Shown here: piece after piece, positions 45,795 through 56,029 of the stretch
Layout: each line of letters starts with the position of its first letter
Numbering within the stretch: position 1 is the first letter of the stretch
DNA from: Bradyrhizobium frederickii
GTDB taxonomy: Bacteria; Pseudomonadota; Alphaproteobacteria; Rhizobiales; Xanthobacteraceae
Direction: 5' to 3'
Length of the DNA: 57,605 nucleotides
Assembly (NCBI RefSeq): GCF_004570865.1
Contig: NZ_SPQS01000032.1
Location: 1-57,605 of the forward strand
Translations under genes and position numbers: made by a program
Notes under the pieces: generated by a model
Seen by the model: only the letters and a program-made list of their open reading frames with translations
Told to the model about the DNA's origin: nothing
Database searches by the model: none

Positions 45795-46022
45795 ATGGAT
45801 CAGCAGATGCAAGATGCTATCGTGAGCGTCGCATTTGATAAGGCCTGGCGCTTTGTTGAGAAGGATCCGTTGCTGGCGCATAATCGCAAGACGGTCCTCC
45901 ATAGCCGGTTGTGCACTTTCCTTGAGTCTTCGATAAAGAAGGGCGAACGGAATACGTTGAATCTGGCTAACGAGGCGATACGCAGCTTGCGGGCTGAGCT
46001 GGCGCGGTCGACCGAGCAATAG
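45795..46022 (+). CDS. small helical hypothetical protein
   Basis: The 75-residue protein starts MDQQMQDAIVSVAFDKAWRF. It has the layout of a short protein family common in Bradyrhizobium (AWxFVxxDPLL, RLCTFLESSIKKGERNTLNL, ANEAIRSLR). No Cys-based motif or membrane helix. Function unknown. Confidence 0.7.
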   Translation: MDQQMQDAIVSVAFDKAWRFVEKDPLLAHNRKTVLHSRLCTFLESSIKKGERNTLNLANEAIRSLRAELARSTEQ

Positions 46023-46889
46023 GCGCCTGAACCCGCACTGCCACATAGACTTGGCTTGTTGCGGGTCTTGGGAACCTTATGCGGCGGAAAACACCGGGGC
46101 AGAGCGTGGTGGAGCTTCCCCTCCAGTCATGTTCAGCCCGTTGAAGAGGAGCACATTCGCGACGACTATCGCCTATGCAGCTCTTATGGTGACCCCAGAC
46201 CAGTCTCCTGGAATCCAGTGCAAGTCGGCGACGAGGCGGGATAGCCGCGCTAATATTCGCTGGCGCCAGGAAGAGCCATACCGTTTCCTCTCCTGACTTT
46301 TGGCTCGGCACGAGGTCCCGCAAGTTCAAGCAAGAGCCTCGTCAAGCACAGCCGCATCGGCTCCTTGACACCCGTCGATCGAGGTCGAGGTTGAGGAACA
46401 TCGTGCTAAACTTGCGAAAGGTCCTGAGCCAGAGCGGTCCAAGCCTGCGATCGATCATCGCCGTATCACTCACGATTGCAAGCGGCAGCACGATCGTCCT
46501 GCCGGGGAAGTGAGCCTGATCGCAAGAGACGCGTTCTGGATCAGCGGTCTTCTTTTGCCGAACTCTCTGAACGAGCATGCCCGGGACGTGTTGGCGCAGC
46601 CTGGCTTTGTCGCTAGTCAGCGAAAGAGAGAGCCAAACAGCTCGTAGCACTGCGTCCCGTCACAGGCCATCATGAACGGATCGTATTCAAAGAATCATCT
46701 GCACGAAGCGACCAGTGTCCCGGCCCCAGCATTTCGGTCGAGGCATGGAAAAGATGCGCGCTCCACAATCTGACGCGGCGTGCGATTGGGATCATTTCTT
46801 TCGACGACATGTTGTGCGGCAGTTACAGCAATTCGCGATCTTATTGTTAAACGCACGGCGCCGGGGGGCATCGAAAGGAACGAACTCAA
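46023..46889. other. no recognisable gene
   Basis: Several weak frames on the minus strand; nothing recognised. Confidence 0.4.
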
Positions 46890-47615
46890 ATGAAGAATTT
46901 TCTGATTCTGACTGCAACCATCGGCGCACTCGGTGCCGCCGCTCCCTCGTTCGGCACGGACTTGGCGGGGCAACCTGCCAAGGTCAAGGCGGTACCGCTG
47001 CCAGCCGCAGCCCCGATCATCGATTGGTCCGGCTACTATATCGGCGTCAATGGTGGCTGGGGAACGAGCCGCAACTGCTGGGATTTCAATGGTGTCAGTC
47101 CCGAGGGCTGCCATAATTCGACTGGCGGCACCATTGGCGGCCAGATCGGCTATCGTTGGCACATCTTCAACATGGTCTACGGCATCGAAGGACAGGGCAA
47201 CTGGGCCGATTTCAGCGGCTCCAATGTCAGCACCGCCTTTCCGGCAAACACCATTGGCACCACGACAGACGCATTCGGTCTACTCACGGGACATATCGGC
47301 TACACGTTCAATGCCGTCCTACTTTACGGAAAGGGTGGCGCTGCGGTGACCAGCAACAACTATCTCATCAATTCGGTAGCTTCTCGCACCGAGCTTGCGA
47401 ACAGTAATGATGTGCGTTGGGGTGGCGTGCTGGGAGCCGGTGCGGAAGTCAGCCTCACGCCGAATTGGTCAGCTGGCGTCGAGTATAACCACTTGTTCAT
47501 GCAGCGCAGCAACATAAGCTTCCCAGGGTTTCTCGGCACGGACCGCGCCCACCAGGACATCGATCTCATCACGGCGCGGCTCAATTACAAGTTTGGCTCG
47601 CCCTTTGCCAAATAA
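46890..47615 (+). CDS. Omp25/RopB-type outer-membrane beta-barrel protein
   Basis: The 241-residue protein starts MKNFLILTATIGALGAAAPS, a signal peptide cut near SFG or a few residues later. The mature part carries the alphaproteobacterial surface antigen pattern: DWSGYYIGVNGGWG (first strand), GGTIGGQIGYRW, GHIGYTFNAVLLYGKGG, WSAGVEYNHLF, and a final strand ARLNYKFGSPFAK with a hydrophobic/aromatic end. It forms an 8-stranded outer-membrane barrel. A terminator follows 27 bases after the stop. Confidence 0.92.
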   Translation: MKNFLILTATIGALGAAAPSFGTDLAGQPAKVKAVPLPAAAPIIDWSGYYIGVNGGWGTSRNCWDFNGVSPEGCHNSTGGTIGGQIGYRWHIFNMVYGIEGQGNWADFSGSNVSTAFPANTIGTTTDAFGLLTGHIGYTFNAVLLYGKGGAAVTSNNYLINSVASRTELANSNDVRWGGVLGAGAEVSLTPNWSAGVEYNHLFMQRSNISFPGFLGTDRAHQDIDLITARLNYKFGSPFAK

Positions 47616-47642
47616 AGACCTCCACGCCGTTGCGTGAATCGG

Positions 47643-47672
47643 AACTCCGACCCCCGGGTCGGGGTTCTTTCC
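47643..47672 (+). terminator. rho-independent terminator after the Omp gene
   Basis: AACTCCGACC and GGTCGGGGTT pair around a CCCG loop (about 47643-47667), followed by TCTTTCC. Strong GC stem and short T-rich tail. Confidence 0.75.
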
Positions 47673-47831
47673 TCAGCTGCTCCTCTTCCTGCCGGCCCCA
47701 ATCCAGTTCCGAAGCACCAGGTGCGAGCCCGTCTGAGTAAGATCCAGAGGCTGGTTGGAGTGTGGCCGAGATGCTGCCAACACACTGGAGGAACAGGTCA
47801 GTGGATTCGACAATTCATCGATCTGGTGAAA

Positions 47832-47862
47832 GTCCCACAACCTCACGCAGCGTGAGATAGCG
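47832..47862 (-). promoter_or_regulatory. degenerate MerR-type dyad
   Basis: CTCACGCAGCGTGAG (47842-47856) is a near-perfect dyad. On the minus strand it is followed by GTTG and TGGGAC in the place of the -10, as in the seven boxes, but the -35 is lost (CGCTAT). No gene starts behind it. Confidence 0.4.
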
Positions 47863-47961
47863 GACTTGCCCAAAGGAGCGTTGCGAGCTCGCCGAAGGTG
47901 CCATGCACTATGTCAGAAGCTGGAAGCCCATGATTTGGCTGCTAGTGCCCCGTTCTCAAAT

Positions 47962-48780
47962 TCAAAGAACATTTAGGCGAACTGCCACAACGACCGCTTG
48001 AATCCGGCTGGCTGCACCCAGCTTTCGCATCGCATTCTTGACATGAAAGTTGACTGTATTGTCGCTGATTCCCAGGATTTTCCCAATTTCCCATGACGAT
48101 TTCCCCTCCGCCACCCACTGCATGCAACTGATCTCCCGCGGCGATAGTGCAACTTTTCTTTCGCAACCATTATCGCAGGGACGAGAGATGTCGCCACAGG
48201 CGGCGTGAAACTGCCAGGCCAGCGCGTTGAGATGACCGATGCGGTGCTGAGGATCAGCATCGTCGAACGCAGATGCAAACGACACCACAGATATCCGACC
48301 CAACGGGCCAAACAACAGCACACTCATGCCATGCTTCAGCCCCGCCTCTCTCGCCTCGTTCAGTACGCGTCTTTCGTCCGGTAGAAGCTGACAGTGGTCG
48401 GCGAGTTGATCCCACAAAAACGGCCGCGAAAGCATCGGCGTCCGCCGGACCACCGGATCGATAGTATGGTACTTGCGCTTGAAGTAGCGGTCGCACCAGT
48501 CTGGCGGCCACTTCACAGCCACAGTCGGGGGTGGATACTCTGCCAAGCGAAGTGGCTCAACGAAGTTGAGAGAGCCGTATGCGACTTCACTGAAGCCTTC
48601 CTTGGTAGCACAGCCTACAAGAAGCTCGAATAGCTCTCTGAGCGAATGAGTCTGGTTCGCGCATTCGGTGACGCTAAAGAGGTCCATGATGGGCGCTTGA
48701 GCACGACGAACGAGCTCCCCGTCGTCGGGTTCGATTGCGCTTGTTTCAGGCGGAGCCAAATTCCAGTCCATGAGCTGCAC
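47962..48780 (-). CDS. LuxR-family regulator with autoinducer-binding domain (LuxR solo)
   Basis: The 272-residue regulator has an N-terminal AHL-binding domain, with the conserved ligand-pocket positions in PDWCDRYFKRKYHTIDPVVR, PFLWDQL and HGMSV, and a C-terminal GerE helix-turn-helix (LSPREISCMQWVAEGKSSWE, IGKILGISDNTVNFHVKNAM). No luxI-type synthase is in the window, so it would be a solo that senses AHL-like or plant signals. Start may be Met1 or Met4; neither has a strong ribosome site. Confidence 0.9.
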   Translation of the reverse strand: MQLMDWNLAPPETSAIEPDDGELVRRAQAPIMDLFSVTECANQTHSLRELFELLVGCATKEGFSEVAYGSLNFVEPLRLAEYPPPTVAVKWPPDWCDRYFKRKYHTIDPVVRRTPMLSRPFLWDQLADHCQLLPDERRVLNEAREAGLKHGMSVLLFGPLGRISVVSFASAFDDADPQHRIGHLNALAWQFHAACGDISRPCDNGCERKVALSPREISCMQWVAEGKSSWEIGKILGISDNTVNFHVKNAMRKLGAASRIQAVVVAVRLNVL

Positions 48781-50030
48781 TCGAGGGTTAGTTTATTCGT
48801 GCAGTCTGAGCGCTCGCGCTATGCCGGACGCCATTCGACGAATTCGTTGCGCCGCCGCCGCATGCACCGGCATGATCGCATCAAACACCGGAGATAGCGT
48901 CATCATCCCTGCCTCCGAGGCTGAGCGGAAGTGATCGGTCCAGTTTGCGGATAACGCACTGGCCAAATCGAAAATCATCGCCCCTGATCCGTATTGGAGG
49001 AGGATGCCATCGATACGAACCCAACGGTGTCCCGTTTGATCATCCCGATGGTCCGCGGGGGCCTGGACTGAGCTTCCAGACAGCTCCACCGGCTAGAGGC
49101 TTGGCTCTGTTGAGCTTGCATAGCGAGAAAACGCAGCCGAACGACGCTTTGGTTTGTCTCGGGGCCGAGCACGACGAGATCCTGGGCTCTGATCTGCGCG
49201 ATACGGCTAAGCTCGAGGGGCTTGGCGGCCCGGAACTCGACGAGTGTCCTGTCAGCATCCATTCTTTGCTTAGGGACGAAGACAATACGAGATTCATGTC
49301 TTTTCCCAATCTTGCGAATTGCCATCGCTAACCGTTCGCCGATTCTCCGCCGTGCGACGGCGCCGGTGACGGAATCGATGAGCAACACGGAACAGTCGAG
49401 GCAGAAGCCATACTACCCGCATCATTGTGCGCCGTCTCATCGAATCCGTCCGGCAGGCCTGGCGCAAACGTACCGAACGTGCAGAAAGGGGCCACCTTAA
49501 AGGCGCAACGAGAGATACTCGTAACCGCGAGATCTGCTTGATGCGGAGGACATTTTGCATGCGCTTCTCCAGCAGGGAGACGACCCGCGCCAGACCAGCA
49601 AGTGTCATACCAACTGCTGATTTCACAAAACCAGACGTCCAGAAAGAGCTTCGAACGCGCATGGTTGGCGCGACGTCGGTCCGTCGAAGCATTCATGACA
49701 TGCGGAAAGCCGACAGCACGTCGCGAGACGCAACACGAGGTGAGTTACAGCAAGAAATGCAGCTCACCTCGGCGGCCCGTCGAGTGCTGCTTCCTCAGGA
49801 AGCAACGCAGTCCTATTCCAGCCAGTCAAGTACCAAGTCGGCAATTGATTGGACGGTCCAAACATGGCACTCGCTAAAGGAACTTGAACTGACTGGACCT
49901 TTGCCCAGCTATTCCGGCGAAGCGGTTCGATCCGTCCCCAAGCAGAAAAACAGTCAGACCGCACCTGATTGCGCGACTCATGATGGGCTCCGTGGAAAAA
50001 GGCGAAGATCGTCGCCAAGATCGGTGAAGC
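48781..50030. other. no firmly supported gene
   Basis: Two minus-strand frames (48793-49089 and 48975-49388) overlap in different frames and together could be one frameshifted gene (GILLQYGSGAMIFDLASALS; ERLAMAIRKIGKRHESRIVF). No family recognised. A plus-strand frame starting at 49427 runs past the start of the next gene and is probably not real. Confidence 0.35.
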
Positions 50031-50747
50031 ATGGCTTGTCTGCTCATCGCGATCATCTCACTGCTCTATGCGAGCGTTGGCCAGGCTGGTGGCACTGCAT
50101 TCCTCTCGCTAATGGCATTTTTTGGTATGTCATTGACAGAGATGCGCCCGACGGCACTTGGTCTCAACATTGTCGTCGCGGCTTATTCTACGTGGCTCTT
50201 CAACCGCAACAAGGTCGTTGACTGGACCATCCTGCGCCCGCTTCTCTTTTCGTCCATGCCAGCGTCGCTTGCCGGCGGCTTGATTGTGCTCGATGGCCAC
50301 ATGTACAAGACGCTGACCGGGCTCGTTCTTCTTCTGGCGAGCGCCGTGATGATCATGCAGCGGGGACGTGCTGCTGATCGTGTTTGCGAAACTCCGCTCA
50401 CGGCAATCGTGAGCATTGGCGCGGCCCTTGGCCTGGTTTCCGGTCTGACCGGCGTGGGTGGTGGAGTGTTTCTCGCGCCGACGCTCATCACACTGAATTG
50501 GGCATCACCGAAGCAGACCGTAGCGTTATCACCCCCTTTTATTCTGGCCAATTCCACAGTCGGATTCGTCGGAACTTTTTTCACCGGCCAATTTCCCTCT
50601 CCGGATTTGGCTCTTTACGCTATCTCCGCGCTGGCGGGTGCCGTCGCTGGAACGATAGTCAGCCTGAACTGCCTGAACCCGGCAGGCATCAGATTTATCC
50701 TCGTTGCGGTTCTGGTCATTGCCGGCATCCAATTGGTTCTCGCTTGA
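50031..50747 (+). CDS. TauE/SafE-family (sulfite exporter-like) permease
   Basis: The 238-residue inner-membrane protein has about seven to eight helices in two similar halves, each with the family glycine motif: YASVGQAGGTAFLSLMAFFG at the N-terminus and GLVSGLTGVGGGVFLAPTLI in the middle. Members export sulfur-containing or other organic anions, but substrate cannot be read here. No sulfur-metabolism gene is near. Confidence 0.9.
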   Translation: MACLLIAIISLLYASVGQAGGTAFLSLMAFFGMSLTEMRPTALGLNIVVAAYSTWLFNRNKVVDWTILRPLLFSSMPASLAGGLIVLDGHMYKTLTGLVLLLASAVMIMQRGRAADRVCETPLTAIVSIGAALGLVSGLTGVGGGVFLAPTLITLNWASPKQTVALSPPFILANSTVGFVGTFFTGQFPSPDLALYAISALAGAVAGTIVSLNCLNPAGIRFILVAVLVIAGIQLVLA

Positions 50748-52195
50748 AAGTCTCAACTCCCATCTTTCGTGGATCGGCAGGAGGTCCAGCACGGTCAGAT
50801 CGGGGTGCAACATGATGAAGGCGGCAGCTTATGTCTGTCCGCGCGCCTTGACTAACTCTGAAAGCCGCCAACGCGAACACGAAAAGCTGTCGGGTCGAGC
50901 GGCGATGGGGCGGATCACCTCGTGCATCCCAGCTGATCGTCATGGGCCGAGCGGTCCGTACCTCGTCACATCCCGTTCGCGCTTTCCAGTTGCCGGGAGG
51001 GTCAATGTCGGCGCGGCGCGCGAGCGGGATGAAGCGTACCTCCATCTCGTCCATGGCTTGCGCGCCCCTCTCATCTAGGGCGCAAGAACGCGGGAAGAAG
51101 AGCATCTGATGGGAGGCGATCGGGCACGCTCTCGCTACCCTGCGGATCGTGCCACGGGGGCGCATTCGACTTCTTCAAGAGCGGTCGGGGCCTGGAAACT
51201 CTACTTCAATGTAGAACTGCAACGCCGCGCGTGTGTGTGGGTTACGTTCTCATGGAGTCATGGAGAATGTCAGGGAAGATGATGTGCTGAGCGCCAGAAA
51301 GACGCAGGCAATTCTTGAGCGCATGGATGCAAAGCGCGGCAATGAGCCGCCTCGGCCACGAAGCCGTCAAAATGTTGCGCGTGCTGCCTTTGAAATCAGC
51401 CGCGCCAATATACTCATCCTTTTACCGGTGCCGAATGAGTTCGATGGCTTCGGCGTTGTATAACAGAGCTTGGGTGGGGTGCCCACTTTCGACTGATCGA
51501 GCTGTTTGGCGGCCATCTCCTTCCGGCCTGGCTAGGCTCAGCTCTCATTTTCGCGAGGCGAGCTCCAGGTTTGGTGGCCTACCGAACCACAAACTTCCTC
51601 GATCCGTTGTGAATGGACTGAAATGCCAGGCCGCGAAGGCTACTTTCATGCAATGAATAGGCGCAAGATCATCTCCCAGTCGGCTCCTGCATGGCAGCGC
51701 CAGCTCGCAGCATCAGAACATAGTGACGGGTTGGTCGAAACCTGACCAGGCGGTCTATGTGAAGCTGAGAGCTGCAGGTGCATCGCATCGATACGACGCC
51801 AATGGAGGCTAACGGAATAGATATGCGCGATCTGGCAGGGATCGATAGCTCCAAAGCCGATGTAAAAAGACAACAACCCAGTTTGAAGCAGAATAGAAAC
51901 TATTGCAGATAGTGTCTCGCCCGATTGCATCTGGCCGGGATTCGCTTGCCATCAGCAGGCGCCCAAAAGTCGTTGTGAGTTGGTGAGCCGCATTAGACAG
52001 CGACGACACGCCGCCGAACCAAGGCGCCCCGACGCACTTCGCCGGGGGGCTGAAAGTGCGCTGGGGTCGCCCCAACACCATCAGTACATCCGTGATGATG
52101 CTTGTGGCAATGAGACAACCAGCGTGGCGGAATTGAGGCTTAGGCGTCCGATACTAGAGATTAAGAATGGCTTTCGTCGGCCGCGCTAAAGGACT
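50748..52195. other. no recognisable gene
   Basis: A plus-strand frame from about 51260 (MENVREDDVLSARKTQAILE) has protein-like composition for 60 residues but no recognised family. The rest is decayed. Confidence 0.35.
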
Positions 52196-52226
52196 TTGAA
52201 TCGCACGTTGCGTCAGGTTTTGTGCT
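52196..52226 (+). promoter_or_regulatory. MerR-type (proposed NolA) promoter box G
   Basis: -35 TTGAAT at 52196-52201, 19-bp spacer with ACGTTGCGTCAGGTTT, -10 TGTGCT at 52221-52226 (weak). No intact gene starts within 400 bases; hemN begins 470 bases downstream. Confidence 0.6.
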
Positions 52227-52624
52227 ATTGCGCTCCTCGCGCTCTCATCTAGCAAGCAACTTATCTTTTGTGTCACGCCGGCCTTTGACGGAGGCATCCG
52301 TCGAACTCTGTGAGCAACCAATCGGCTTTGCTTGAAAATATCGGTTTGAAGATCGAGAAGCCGAGCTGCTCTTGGTGAGACCTACAAGTCCCTGTGTTGG
52401 TCGCAAAAATGACGGGCCGTCGGCGGATGCGAACCGGCGTGCCCTCGGATGAGCGATTGATCGCTCGCGCCGGCTCTCTAGCCGCTTCAACCGTGCTCGG
52501 ACGAGAAAATTCATACCTAAACGTCCAAATAATCGCCAACGAGCGGCTCTCACTCCTTGCTCTGCCCCTAAGCCGCGTTGGCAGTAACATCGAAAACGGG
52601 ACCAGATCTCAGAAACCACTACGT
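52227..52624. other. no recognisable gene between box G and hemN
   Basis: Short frames only. Confidence 0.4.
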
Positions 52625-52638
52625 TTGACATAACGCAA
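52625..52638. promoter_or_regulatory. FixK/FNR-type box upstream of hemN
   Basis: TTGACATAACGCAA fits the Bradyrhizobium FixK2 consensus TTG(A/C)-N6-(T/G)CAA and is about 60 bases before the hemN start, as expected for low-oxygen activation. Confidence 0.8.
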
Positions 52639-52695
52639 AGACACAATTGACGGCATCGGTCAGCTTCATGCTGTTGAGCATGGGAAAGTTAAGTC

Positions 52696-54063
52696 TTGCA
52701 GACCTCCCTTCTAAACAAGTATTGCGATGCTCGCCTGCCTTGGTACACCATCTATCCAACCGTACCGGAATTCTCCGCGATGGTCGGAGCCAAGACTTGT
52801 GAGACATGGCTGAGGCGGCTGCCTCCCGACGAGCCCGTATCGCTCTACATCCACGTTCCGTTCTGTCGCTCTATCTGTTGGTATTGCGGTTTTCCTACAA
52901 GCCTCACGCGCGGCGAGCGACCGGTCCGCAATTACTTGGCAGCAGTGCGGGACGAGATATGCTTGGTCGCAGAGCAATTGCCGCGCGCTCTGCCGGTGCA
53001 CGACGTGCATTTCGGCGGCGGTACGCCGACCACCATTGCACCGATCGATTTTGTCGCCTTGATGGAACTCCTGCGCCACTGCTTTGCGTTCAGTAAATCA
53101 GCTACCATCGCCATAGAAATCGATCCGCGTGGGGTCACGGCCGAGATGGTCGAAATGTTACAAGCGGCTGGGACCAACCGCGCGAGCATAGGCGTGCAAA
53201 GCTTCGACCCCGCGGTTCAAAGGGCGGTCAACCGAGTCCAGAGCGAGGTACAGACGGCTTCTGTCGTCGAACGTCTAAGGCAGCATGGCATAAGCCGCAT
53301 CAATTTCGACCTTCTCTTCGGACTGCCGCATCAGACAGTGCGGTCCTGCGTTGACTCCGCGCGAACGGCTCTAGCCATGCGGCCAGACCGGCTTGCGGTT
53401 TTCGGCTATGCTCACGTCCCCTCCTATATGAAACGTCAGCGCCAGATCGATGAGACGGCGCTGCCGGATAATGTCGCCCGCGCTGAGCAAGCCGCGGCTA
53501 TTGCAGATACGCTGGTCTCAGCCGGCTACCGCCAGATCGGGCTCGACCATTTCGCCCTGCCCAATGACGAGCTCGCGCTGGCCCAGAAAGCTGGTCGGCT
53601 GCGCCGCAACTCGCTGGGCTATTCGGCTGATACCTGCAAAACCGTAATCGGCTTAGGTCCGTCAGCCATCGGCCGTCTGCGCGACGGTTACGTCCAGAAC
53701 GAGATCGCAACCGCTTCCTATCACCAACACATTCAGGCTGGCCGCCTGGCAACCTCAAAAGGCTACTGTCTCACCGCCGAAGATCGCCTCCGCGCAGCAA
53801 TCATCGAGCGTCTGATGTGCGATTTGCAGGCCGACGTACCAGCGATCTGTGCTGCTCACGGATTTGATCCGATTCCTCTTCTCGGTTCCGCCGGCCGCCT
53901 GGGAATGCTTGCAGAAGATGGGATCGTGGACATTGAAGAGGGATTCATTCGAGTCAAGCAGAAGCACCGGTTTGTCGTTCGCGCTGTTGCTGCCGCTTTC
54001 GACACTTATCTCGACCGCACCCTATTATTAAGCCACGCAAGTGAGCAGATCGCAAAGCTCTAA
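52696..54063 (+). CDS. hemN: oxygen-independent coproporphyrinogen III dehydrogenase HemN
   Basis: The 455-residue radical SAM enzyme makes protoporphyrinogen IX without oxygen, needed for haem in microaerobic bacteroids. It starts at TTG (LQTSLLNKYCDARLPWYTIY), with GGAAAG ahead; the ATG at 52680 is out of frame. The iron-sulfur motif is HVPFCRSICWYCGF (CxxxCxxC), followed by HFGGGTPTTI. C-terminal HemN-type features include GLGPSAIGRLRDGYVQN. The start of HemN usually reads PRYTSYPT; here PWYTIYPT. A FixK-type box lies upstream. Confidence 0.95.
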   Translation: MQTSLLNKYCDARLPWYTIYPTVPEFSAMVGAKTCETWLRRLPPDEPVSLYIHVPFCRSICWYCGFPTSLTRGERPVRNYLAAVRDEICLVAEQLPRALPVHDVHFGGGTPTTIAPIDFVALMELLRHCFAFSKSATIAIEIDPRGVTAEMVEMLQAAGTNRASIGVQSFDPAVQRAVNRVQSEVQTASVVERLRQHGISRINFDLLFGLPHQTVRSCVDSARTALAMRPDRLAVFGYAHVPSYMKRQRQIDETALPDNVARAEQAAAIADTLVSAGYRQIGLDHFALPNDELALAQKAGRLRRNSLGYSADTCKTVIGLGPSAIGRLRDGYVQNEIATASYHQHIQAGRLATSKGYCLTAEDRLRAAIIERLMCDLQADVPAICAAHGFDPIPLLGSAGRLGMLAEDGIVDIEEGFIRVKQKHRFVVRAVAAAFDTYLDRTLLLSHASEQIAKL

Positions 54064-54478
54064 GCTCGTCGCGGGGGCGATAAGAAGCCATCGGGCAGGC
54101 ACGCCAGATTGGTGTGATGACGCGACCTTTCAGATATGATCTCAAAACTGGCGAGGCTGATTGGAAGAGAGCTGATTTAAAGGAAAGGCGCAGCGTATTC
54201 CGCCGTTCAGGATCACGGTTCGAGTGCTCTCCACCACCTGCCCTGGAGTGCTCTCGATGATAGTGACGGCCTCACTACATGCCGCTGGAGACGACGGCGC
54301 CCGCACAAGCTCCGGGTATTTTACGGCCGGAGGCAGCTTTGCGAACCTACGGGCCACTTCATCGAGCACAGTTGGAGACTCGACCACGCCTGCCGCGTCT
54401 CAGACCTCAAGGCTCGGCAGTCTTCGGTGCGGCGATCACTGGCGCGCCTCCGACGGAAACAGGTCCCTGCGGTTTGGA
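54064..54478. other. no recognisable gene after hemN
   Basis: Nothing recognised. Confidence 0.4.
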
Positions 54479-54913
54479 TCACCCGAAGCGTTTCCTGGCG
54501 ACGCTCGAAGCAGCCCGGGCTGGCGACAAAGGAGGCTCGGAAGCAGCAGAAGGAACAGGTGTTAAACTCTGCAGCGAATCGATCCGCGAAGCCAGAATGG
54601 TGATCTGATCCAGGATCCCTTTGAGGTCATCCCGCTGAGCGTTGACCCGGCTGTTGAGCACTGAGATCTCATCTCCGGTTTTCTGCAGTGCCCACTTTAT
54701 CTCAAACAAGGATGCCCTGTCCTCCAGTGACAGGCTCATCGTTGAAGCTTCCGGCGTCTCGATAAAGGTTTCAAGGTTAGCCCAAAGCCAGGCGCCAGCA
54801 GCACACGAGCCAACGAGGACAAGCGGGAGCACCAAAACCGGGAGGAACCGTCTTGACGGCCCGCGCAAAAGCGGCCGCCAGTCTGAAGCGGCCGCTTGAT
54901 CCATCAAATCCAT
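54479..54913 (-). CDS. membrane-anchored coiled-coil protein
   Basis: The 144-residue protein starts MDLMDQAAASDWRPLLRGPS, with GCGAGGGA just ahead; the longer frame to 55168 looks non-coding before this point. One membrane helix (FLPVLVLPLVLVGSCAAGAW) is followed by a periplasmic coiled coil (EIKWALQKTGDEISVLNSRV) and a Pro/Ala/Ser-rich tail. Small proteins of this design are frequent in Bradyrhizobium; role unknown. Confidence 0.65.
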   Translation of the reverse strand: MDLMDQAAASDWRPLLRGPSRRFLPVLVLPLVLVGSCAAGAWLWANLETFIETPEASTMSLSLEDRASLFEIKWALQKTGDEISVLNSRVNAQRDDLKGILDQITILASRIDSLQSLTPVPSAASEPPLSPARAASSVARKRFG

Positions 54914-56029
54914 TGTCCCTCGCTCAAGATCCCATTCCAGCAGGCTTGTTTCGTCGACGCGATAGGCTGCGATGCTCACGCGCTCCAGGAGCTGCGAGCG
55001 CCGACAATAATCAATCTTGCCGAGCGTCCCGATCGGCCACCCTGCTCGTATGAAACGCTGCTTCTTGAGGTACGCAACGCGACAATTTGCGCGCGTCCTC
55101 CATGATAGCGTCACCAGCGAGCAACGGTGCTCATTTTCGCCGGCGATGGCGCAGCAGTTTCTCGCCATTCAGAAGAACCTTGGCGATTTTCTTACCCGCG
55201 GCACGAATGCAAACCGTCCACTTCATTCCTGCAGAGTGTGGATGGAGCCCCCTCTTGCCGGACCAGCAACCTCATCCGGGGCGGCCACGGCTGATCGGCC
55301 GAGCGGCAATGGCCGATTGGAACGGCAAGCACTGTACCTGGTCAACTACCAATTCCGGCAGATTGTTCGAGATGACGGGCTCGTGGCAAGGGTGACCAAC
55401 GAACGTCGCGTACGTCAAGGATTCGGATGCAGGACGGGTTGTGCCGCGCTCACGGCAGTCAGCAACTGTTTGCCGATACTCGCCAAAGCTGCTCGATGGC
55501 TGATTCCTCCGGTCTCCTGGGCCATCACTATGGATGTTGTGGTGAGGTTGGCGCGCGAGCAAGTTCAAGCCTGGCTATTGTCTTGTGTTTCGCTGAGAAC
55601 GATACCGCTAAAGCGCTTCGTGAATCCAAGCTTCTTGCACGGAGAGCCTTGCTTGCCGGTCGCTGCCGTTTCGTCCAGAAAGCCGCCTTCGATGCAGATG
55701 CGCGACACCGCCAGACTCGCCTAACTCACAGTGAGCAGGGCGGACATTCGCAATGTTTTGGCGGCCAGGCCAGCAAGCCCCCGCGCGCTCGTCGTGAGCA
55801 TTTGCCGAGCCAGCGCCCTCCTCTGGCTCCCGGCGCACCGGCATCATGCACGAGCAAAGTTTCGGACCAGATCATCGTCGTGCCACGGGGTGAGAGGTTC
55901 AGCAAACCTGAGTGGTCCTCTTCGGATAGATCATGTTCTGGCTCGTCCCCCTCGCCCTCGGACGCGCAAACGCCGGGAGCTCACTCTGGCCAATCAGGCC
56001 GCAGTTCAATCTATTCATGGCCGGGCGAC
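54914..56029. other. no recognisable gene
   Basis: Long plus-strand frames cover this stretch (55017-55724 and the 5' extension of the porin frame), but their composition (Arg, Ser and Pro rich, no pattern) suggests they are not translated. Confidence 0.4.

Noticed and set aside
49427..50221. A 264-codon plus-strand frame
   Set aside because: It overlaps the well-supported TauE/SafE gene by almost 200 bases and has no recognisable pattern.
54142..54565. Small frames after hemN on both strands
   Set aside because: They overlap the coiled-coil gene or each other and have no ribosome sites.
55017..55724. A 235-codon plus-strand frame before the porin
   Set aside because: Composition is Arg/Pro/Ser-rich without any motif; it overlaps the 5' extension of the porin frame, which is equally unsupported.
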